From Ptychodera flava (lineage: Eukaryota; Hemichordata; Enteropneusta; Ptychoderidae): a stretch of 64,000 nt of DNA. A model generated the notes under the pieces. The model was not told where the DNA came from, searched no databases, and saw only the letters and a program-made list of their open reading frames with translations. Below, one piece after another: positions 58,578 to 64,000 of this stretch; the stretch's first letter is position 1; every line of letters starts with the position of its first letter. The position numbers and the translations under genes were made by a program. Location: NCBI RefSeq assembly GCF_041260155.1, contig NC_091941.1:20035747-20099746 (forward strand). Reading direction: 5' to 3'.

Positions 58578-61500
58578 GGATGCGAAATAACATTTCAAGG
58601 TTTTCGTTACAATATATCTTCAATTGCTGGCACCTAAAGTTTACAAATTAATCGTCGGCGGCTAAATTCCAATGCTTAACATGTCCCTCGTTTTCATTTA
58701 GCCAAAAACCGGTTAAAATCGTTAAATGTGTTCATTTTCCGTCTAAGACACCCCGACAGTTGTCGGGGCAGCGTGTATTTTAGAAGGCTTGAACATCGAT
58801 GAAAATTGATCAAAATGATTCGATCAAATTTGTCATGATGTTGAGCAGCGCCGTGTACACTTGAATTGAAAACTGAACGAGAGCACTCACATGGCAACCG
58901 TCTCCCTTGAAGACTTCGTCAGTTTCATCCCAATATCGACAACCGGACGTGAACATCTGTACAGAAATGTTGAGAGTTCCTGGAAAGGTAGAGAACATGG
59001 AACGCTTCAATTGAAATGCTAATTCTCACATGGATCGAGATGGGTGACTTTGAGGACAAGTTCCAGATTCAGAACCCATGGTATCCTCAGCAGAAAGTGA
59101 AGACTTAACAAAAGAGAGAGTCGTTTTAGTGTGGAACATGTTACAGGAGCTGTGCGTCCGGCTATAGATGGGAACTTTGGTTGTCGGCGTGGCTGTGTCG
59201 CAATATATATGCTTCACCTCTCGAAACCCGAAAAAGACACTTCTAAATAACCATTGCAGCTCAATTAGCTGTACACATTGCCCCATCATGTCGGTATGTT
59301 AGTCTCCAACTTTTCAACACACTGAATATGTGAAAAGTCCAATATTGTTGACAACTGTTATGGATTTTAGTCCTGACTAGAGTATCATCAGTCGACGGCA
59401 ACACTGCCGATGTACTCAACGTGTTGTGTTCACTTTGTAAGTGTATTATCCCCTCATCATTTATTTTAGGGAAATGAATGAGGGGATGAATTTGTTCTCT
59501 TGAACAAAAATTAATGACGATATCGTCAAGCGTTACATCTATTGCCCTTTCAAGGAAACACGCTTCTAAGATTGCTCCAAAGTATATCAGTCTTACCTGG
59601 CTCGAAGTAGATGGCAAAATAGTAGGTACCAGCCACGGGGGTGTAATCACTGGGGACGAAAAACGTATTGACGTACTCTTCCCTCAAGTATTCCTCGATG
59701 CTTGTGTCGTTTATGAATTCCCGGTTGGGCAGTGTCCCCGAGTAATTGTAGTCAGATTTTGTGGGTAATTCGTCCGGCCTGAAGAATATCGTGTAGTTCA
59801 AGTCCTCCCATGATACGTTGAACATCGGAAATATTCGGAAATGGACGGCTGTGTACGGTTTAGATATCTGAGAAGTACAATCATATGAAAGAACAATATT
59901 AATGAAGTACAATATCAATATAGAGTAGTGCAAAGATAATTAAATATTCTCCATACAGATAATTAAATCTCTATTTGATACAACATACTAGAAAGATAAA
60001 ATTGTCGTCTATGGAAGTAAATCGATCTCACCGGTAATTTGTAGTAGTAAAGGTCAACACCCGGGTCAACGGTGGAGACGTTCAACTCTTCTGGCTCCGG
60101 CAGCAGACCGCCGATCGGTAAGCGAAGTTCGATTGGCTCATCTAATCCAGACACTAACGTAGGCAAGGTAAAGAAAATGCAGTAAGTTAAACTTGTAGAA
60201 AAGATTATTGATAAACCATAGGTTTATGCATACATGTACGGTTTGATCTGCAGTAAGTAGACGACGGCGAAACTGTCAGAAAAAAAAACTGGAATCGACA
60301 TTTTGCTATAACATCGTGACAAGCACAGAACTTCTTTTGTGAGAAATGATGCCATCGTGCCAATGTAAAAAAGTATGACGTCAATTAAGGGGCTAACGGG
60401 CCGCTCTTAAGTTTTATCGGGAAATGCATCCTGTTATACGGTGTAGAAAGAGGGAGAGCTTCGGAATGGCATAGTGGCTATGTGTAATGTACCGATGATC
60501 TTTGCCTCGTCATTTGCGTCTATCACGAGGTGTGTGTTGTTACCTATAGGGGAAGATATGGATTATATCTCACCATCGATGCCACTTCCAGTGTTGTCGG
60601 TAAATGACAAGGAAATAATTGCCGAGCTGATGTCTGCCGATGTGTTGTCCCAATTGAACGGATTACCGGCGAAAGACGTGAACTAGAAAAAGAAAGGGAA
60701 ATGCCACAATCAAAACGACAGTATTTGTAACTTTTGGCGCTGTTTTCAATAATTCTATTTTACCATCTGTACTCCCAAGAGCTTGGTGAAGTACCAGTTA
60801 TTCGACTTGTGAACACCGCAAGTGAATAAGTGACGAGTATTATCATTCTCTATTGTGCATCGTTTCTCTACTACACATGCTACAAGTTGGGATGTGTACT
60901 TTCATGCCCATAATCCTTTGCACTTGAATGGTCCCAAATGGCGGACTAGCAACGTGAATGAGGAGAATTGCGCGACTTTGAATTTTCGCCCAGATGTGGC
61001 ATATATCAGCCAAACGTAGTTACCAGAGTAAAGATTCGAACTTTTGAAGCTATTTTTGAAGGTATTTTCGTCCGCTGTTGTTTGTTTGTTTGTTTGTTTG
61101 TTTTTTGGTCGGTGGATGTTTTTGACTTCTCGGAGATTTGTAGTGTCAAACCTTTCATTCTTTATACTGCGGTTCGGCCTTCCACTCTTTCGGTCTTCTA
61201 TCGCCTATTCAGGCAACGCTGCAAGTACCTCTATAGGTGCCAGGGCTTATTGTGGTCCATAAAAAGAGATCATTTTTCACAGAACCAGCCATATTTGCTT
61301 TATTGGGATCTTCTCACGATTCACAATATGTAATAACAAATTTCAAAACACTATCTTTCGCACTGACTGTTTAGACGCCAGATTTTTAACTGAATTTAAG
61401 AGGAACTTTCACACCTATCCTATACCATACCTGAGTGTCAACAAAACTGTTGTCGGCACCGCTCCCGAACAGCGTCGCCGCCGACGGAAGTTGAAAGTTT

Positions 61501-63104
61501 CCGCCCGATGAAGTGAGCGCTGCTCCTCCGATGTCCGAAGGCGCGTCTCTCTGCAACTGTATGGCCACCGATGATGTATTCAGGACCACGGGAGCAAGAC
61601 CGGGAACTCTCTTGCTGAGAACGGCTTTAGAGACGGCGTTAACGCTGTTGACGGCGCTCTTTGCGATCGAAGAACTCTGTGAATGACATTGTGCAAGTTA
61701 GTGAACACAAATCTTAAAGGTATACAGTCACCTGTAATCTAAATACGCCCATATATGGCCAAAGGGGCGTTCCCTGGTATTCAAAATGCCCATGCGAGGG
61801 CGCTTTTTTAAAAAGCGGCCACCCGCTTAAAATCTGTGATTGGTTAGATTTTCTCTATCCATAGTAACTGTGGCAAAATTGGAACAGGTGAAAGTATACC
61901 TTTAAGAGTTCATTGTTCAAGTGAAAAAATTCAGACACACTGAGAACAATGTTTCGAGAGATGGATTCTATTTTGACTTGATACAACGACAATATTCATT
62001 TTATTCCAGTATCTATGACAGCCTTACTTTTAACGCCAATCTGGGCGATGTTCAAAGCAAAATGCGCCTCGTCGACAGATATTCGCGCTCTTTTCTGATC
62101 TACCACTTCTGGGGATTCATTTTAAAGCTCTTTGCGGAAGGAAAAAATTCACCATCTTAGTTTTTCGAAAACCGAAAATTTTACTTTTTATCATAGAGTT
62201 AACACAAAGGTAGCAGCTTTTTTGAATTTCAAGTAGCCTATCATTAAATCTTGGGTAATTTTCTTTACTTCCAACATTTACACGGCGACCCAATTTTTAT
62301 TCTTGATTTCGAAATAGTATATGGTAGAAACATTCATTGAGGAAAGTTTGAACAAAAGTTTAAGTCTTTCACTTTCGAGGCGCATATTACTTCAGTCGTA
62401 TTCTCCCTCGTTTCTAGGGGATATTATAGGGTTATTCACAAAATACGGCCCTGTATGTACGAGGGTTCAGTGAGTGACGTATTGGACGAGCCGAAGGCGA
62501 GTCCAATACGTCACTCACTGAGCCCGAGTCCATACAGCTATACAGGGCCGTATTTGTGTATAACCCTTTTATCATCCGTATAAACTAATTCTATGGTAAA
62601 TTTTGGGGATGCGACACGCGCGATATGAGTGGAACGCGCGCGATTGTTGAAATAAAATTGCTACGTCAAAGGTCAAACAGGCGCGTCGCGCGTCTCCCGT
62701 ATTCGGGACTCCGCGTACGTACTATACAAATACGGAAAGTTATTGGACGGCCAAACTCCCATAGGTTACGGCAGTAGGTGTATAATAATGATGGTTATAA
62801 GCAGGGGTTTTCCATGGTGCGCATTGATACTATTCTCCTTAAAGGTTGTGCGTCCAGGTCACGAGGTTACTGTCGCAACTGATAGTCTAATTTTGCATCG
62901 ACAGACAACATTCGAAATTTACAAGATTTAAAAACCCGGAAAATTGTCGAAATTGTAGGCTGAAAGTGAGAAAAAATGGTGACTCGGCGTTTCTTCGAAC
63001 ATTTAGCAATGTACTTACTGCAGCTGCGGCTTCCTCTGACTGTTGTCCACTCGTACCCGATGCCAACGCAGACGACAATACATTACCTACACCCTCCGAT
63101 ATGG
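47324..63104 (-). CDS. Polycystin-1-like protein (GAIN/GPS-PLAT-channel), 3' nineteen exons
   Basis: Exons in transcript order: 63104-63019, 61676-61431, 60682-60574, 60153-60032, 59867-59597, 58979-58891, 58427-58197, 57608-57438, 57167-57007, 55709-55393, 54690-53771, 53443-53317, 52980-52736, 52248-52071, 51261-51030, 50298-50176, 49289-49067, 48412-48319, 48066-47324. All junctions are GT-AG and in phase, yielding 1561 aa with the 5' end missing. Order: REJ/GAIN region, GPS, TM1, PLAT, TM2-TM5 with a long charged loop, TM6, extracellular polycystin domain, TM7-TM11 with pore, acidic coiled-coil tail. Polycystin-1-type proteins act in cilia, sperm or sensory membranes, often with a PKD2-type partner, in Ca2+ signalling. 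Best fit is the PKD1L2/PKDREJ group. The stop at 47327-47324 follows if no splice occurs at 47358; an alternative last exon is at 46124-46667. No AATAAA was found downstream. Confidence 0.9.
47358..49289 (-). CDS. Polycystin-like: channel core exons
   Basis: Exons 49289-49067, 48412-48319 and 48066-47358. TM7 LLLEFPATG..., TM8 (FYVACEVIFMIFVIYYLVV), SFWTWAEILRTMLSIGGIAI, TM9 MELFGYVLASVVFLSVLKFI followed by LRFNRRMSLLSSTL, TM10 FGVQFVIVMVAFGIAFQLTL, pore ETLISAWLGIFDYDALVEAN, and TM11 FFLFIFFIYFVLTTMFISII. An acidic cluster EEEEELDENEFDDL and a short coiled coil (VEKLMERVQAIESRL) follow. Confidence 0.92.
48785..48912. repeat. Palindromic element in a polycystin-like intron
   Basis: Arms of about 60 bases: ACACCGCAAAGGATG...GCGCTGCGC on the left, GCGCAGCG-type complement and CATCCTTTGCGGTGTTTTCG on the right, centred near 48852. 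GC-rich against its AT-rich intron. Confidence 0.8.
49728..50070 (+). mobile_element. MITE-A copy, diverged
   Basis: Starts TTAAGGTGGTACTCGCATAG, ends TTCTGCCTTTAA; includes AAAATGGCCGCCAT and AAGTGGAAGACCA. In a polycystin-like intron. Confidence 0.75.
50176..52980 (-). CDS. Polycystin-like: TM6 and extracellular polycystin (TOP) domain exons
   Basis: Exons 52980-52736, 52248-52071, 51261-51030, 50298-50176. A Pro-rich linker (KPPPPPPQDPPSPE) precedes TM6 (DIVAYSFYLLFLLIIAYGN). The extracellular domain has VNGVLLPVLYPGTWYNGNN, YRVGPPRFRQLRVQ, a Cys pair region (C-D-V...A-E-C), GYGDAAWTYRS and ARWLDRYTRAVFVEFSLYNA, which lock and cap polycystin channels. Confidence 0.9.
51625..51958 (+). mobile_element. 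MITE-A copy, strongly diverged
   Basis: Recognised by the order of internal landmarks: AAACACTTAACATTTGCTCA, AATGAAAATCGAG, CAAAATTTGGTACCA, CAACAAGTGGGAGACCA and AAGGCGCAGTCTACGTTA. Boundaries approximate. Confidence 0.6.
53771..54690 (-). CDS. Polycystin-like: long charged loop exon
   Basis: A 920-base exon. It opens with TM3 (AIIIGIMSSLVVFPVNVAVI), then a roughly 220-residue Ser/Glu/Lys-rich segment predicted disordered, ending in an eight-residue Lys/basic run (KKKKKKK) before TM4 (CIYIGWVLVFLSSATSAFF) and TM5 (WLISFLVSFFESILVIQPVK). The loop lies on the cytosolic side and has many possible phosphosites. Confidence 0.88.
55393..57608 (-). CDS. Polycystin-like: PLAT domain and TM2 exons
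   Basis: Exons 57608-57438, 57167-57007 and 55709-55393. The PLAT/LH2 beta-sandwich reads YQLSVYTGIRAGSGTRSKVF, then VFQKGKISSFLMAVPSSLGD, then IWHDNSG...WYLSKVVVQDL and DKWLAVDRGD, with the W-Y-L core intact. PLAT binds membranes or partner proteins on the cytosolic side. The last exon continues into TM2 (LSCCLSLLYTTMIASCMWY). Confidence 0.92.
56330..56570. repeat. 18-base tandem repeat with 126-base higher-order unit
   Basis: Degenerate AATATATNATNAGGTNNY-type units of about 18 bases. A seven-unit block starting GATAAGG at 56359 returns at 56485, 126 bases later, with few changes. It is in a polycystin-like intron; the 83-codon minus frame over it is only a by-product of a period divisible by three. 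Confidence 0.8.
56746..56971 (-). mobile_element. MITE-C copy
   Basis: Read on the minus strand it starts TTAACCCTTTGAGCGCCAAA and matches the left end of the 30636 copy. The other end begins TAACACTTTGAGTGC. AT-rich interior with TTTTAGTGCAACATTTTG, shared with the 30636 copy. Confidence 0.7.
58197..58427 (-). CDS. Polycystin-like: GPS motif and first membrane helix
   Basis: The exon encodes C-x-C-x-H-L-T (CKCTHLTSFGSDF), the GPS cleavage motif with His-Leu-Thr intact, so self-cleavage between Leu and Thr is plausible. The first transmembrane helix follows (VFSTVIVIFALYVIVAIWAR), then a charged stop-transfer RREDKKDVEK leading into PLAT. Confidence 0.92.
58494..58575. repeat. (CT)n microsatellite
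   Basis: About 40 CT units in the intron between the 58891-58979 and 58197-58427 exons, 67 bases upstream of the GPS exon acceptor on the minus strand (reads GA there). Confidence 0.97.
58891..63104 (-). CDS. Polycystin-like: REJ/GAIN ectodomain exons
   Basis: Six exons (partial residues about 1-307). The first two are Ala/Ser-rich helices (EAAAA, SSSIAKSAVNSVNAVSKAVL), then beta-rich GAIN-type sequence: QFTSFAGNPFNWDN, LDEPIELRLPIGG, YYYKLP, TAVHFRIFPMFNVSWEDL, YYFAIYFEPGTLNISVQMF. Candidate N-glycosylation sites include NVS, NYT, NYS and NDT in the 59597-59867 exon. The domain holds the N-terminal fragment after GPS self-cleavage. Confidence 0.85.
61714..61905 (+). mobile_element. MITE-B copy 2
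   Basis: Bounded by TTAA with ends TTAAAGGTATACAGTCACCT and AGGTGAAAGTATACCTTTAA. Highly similar to 32637-32829, so recently active on the scale of the window. In a polycystin-like intron. Confidence 0.85.
62060..62393 (-). mobile_element. MITE-A copy, inverted
   Basis: The only near-full copy on the minus strand. It shows TTTAAGTCTTTCACTTTCGA, GGCGACCCAATTTTTATT, AAATTTTACTTTTTATCA and TCTGATCTACCACTTCT, all complements of MITE-A landmarks. Confidence 0.75.
62429..62566. repeat. Palindromic element (138 bases)
   Basis: GGGTTATTCACAAAATACGG... at the left is mirrored by ...TACGG/TTTGTGTATAACCC at the right. The inner arms TCAGTGAGTGACGTATTGGA and TCCAATACGTCACTCACTGA are perfect, around the centre CGAGCCGAAGGCGAG, itself near-palindromic. 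Confidence 0.85.
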
Positions 63105-64000
63105 CTGAAATGTACAACGTATTTACAATTGTCAGTTTCATGAGATGTTGTATCAAGTCTTCACCGGGGGGGGGGGGGGGGGGACTAAACAAGTGACGAA
63201 ACGGGGCATCTACAAATAAGTCATTATAAGAAGGGACAGTCGGAATATATGGAACAAAGTCGGTAAAAATGCATTTAAAAAAGATTGTCTGTAATATATT
63301 TTAAACTCATCGGGAGGAAAATTAATCGAGCTCCGTGCAAACGGAATAGTTAAGGGACCGTCTGACGCCAAATACAAATCATTAAGGTCCTTAACTTTAA
63401 GGCCCTTGACAAGATCATGAGCTGCAGAAAGGATGACGATACAGTCACACCTGTTTATTGTGGTTGTACAATTTACCAAGAAACAAAGACCACTGTATTG
63501 TGGTGGCCTTTCTGTAGAGGGTATACTAAGTGTGGCATTACTTCCAGCGTAGGTGGTGTGATGAGTGGTGAATTTAGGAACAGACGACAGCAATAATGAC
63601 ATTCAATATTAGGAATCTCTTAAAAATCATGATAAATGCATATTTTGTCCAAGAATTGTAATGGAGATATAAAATAAGTCAAAAATATACTTATCTCGTG
63701 CTTTCAGTCTAGGTAAGTTTTGGCAAAGGTCATTCGGAGTATGATATGGCGACCGTTGTACTCATGTTTTGTATCAGTTGCTGCACATGTGGCCACTGAC
63801 CACATATGAGGGTTGGTTTTTCCCTAAATGCCTGTTAACATGTAAAATATTGCGGGACTGTCACAAAGTGACCATTATAAAGAGGTGACCGCTCTGCAGG
63901 GGTGACCACTTAGACCCGATTTGTCTTTACAACATTTCACATCATTTGCATGACGCAATTTTCTCGTTTTTTTTCCAACCCACATTACTCGTTTTAGTGA
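63105..64000. other. Intron of the polycystin-like gene, no exon recognised
   Basis: Upstream of the first visible exon. It contains a G-run at 63166-63182 and repeat-like text (ACCACTGTATTGTGGTGGCC; GTGACCATTATAAAGAGGTG). The frame at 63210-63602 has no domain features. The missing 5' exons should lie beyond 64000. Confidence 0.5.

Noticed and set aside
63210-63602. 130-codon minus frame upstream of the first visible polycystin-like exon
   Set aside because: No REJ- or PKD-like sequence, repeat-like wording, does not fit the phase 1 acceptor at 63104.

Overview
The window looks like nuclear DNA from a marine invertebrate deuterostome. A hemichordate (acorn worm) is my best guess and a cephalochordate is the main alternative. 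This rests on intron-rich genes with GT-AG junctions, AT-rich spacers packed with short DNA transposons and microsatellites, and the gene set: a TMEM72-like protein, a metazoan-type nucleoside hydrolase, a fatty-acid-binding protein and a GPS/PLAT polycystin. Species cannot be fixed by eye. No LTR element, retrovirus-like element, Polinton, CRISPR array, operon, tRNA or rRNA gene was recognised.

Layout. 1-155 (minus): possible first coding exon of an unknown gene running off the left edge. 2346-11771 (plus): five-exon TMEM72-like gene. 13.4-16.9 kb (minus): decayed L1/Tx1-like LINE. 17.0-24.4 kb: repeat zone with a GGAT minisatellite, a duplicated 0.25-kb segment, a 1.76-kb hAT-like element and several palindromes. 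24456-30227 (plus): five-exon nucleoside hydrolase whose introns hold a different transposon each, one of them carrying a cysteine-rich ORF. 30.2-39.4 kb: gene desert with TTAA-ended MITEs. 39575-39976 (plus): intronless FABP. 42.9-43.1 kb (minus): weak candidate exon. 44.7-45.9 kb: Harbinger-like element with an alternating tandem array. 47.3-63.1 kb (minus): nineteen exons of a polycystin-1-like gene, 5' end outside the window; a possible extra last exon lies at 46124-46667.

The genes do not form an obvious pathway and appear to be unrelated neighbours. Exons of the three spliced genes were joined by reading GT-AG boundaries; all internal phases agree (TMEM72-like 165 aa, hydrolase 323 aa, polycystin at least 1561 aa), which is the strongest support for the models.

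Most of the unexplained structure is transposon-derived: three TTAA-ended MITE families (nine, two and two copies), two elements with TAA target duplications, two hAT-like elements and many palindromes. I found no clear new biological system. The observations most worth checking are the possible zinc-knuckle C-terminal exon of the polycystin, the transposon-borne cysteine-rich ORF, and the transposon containing alternating GC-rich palindromes and TA tracts.
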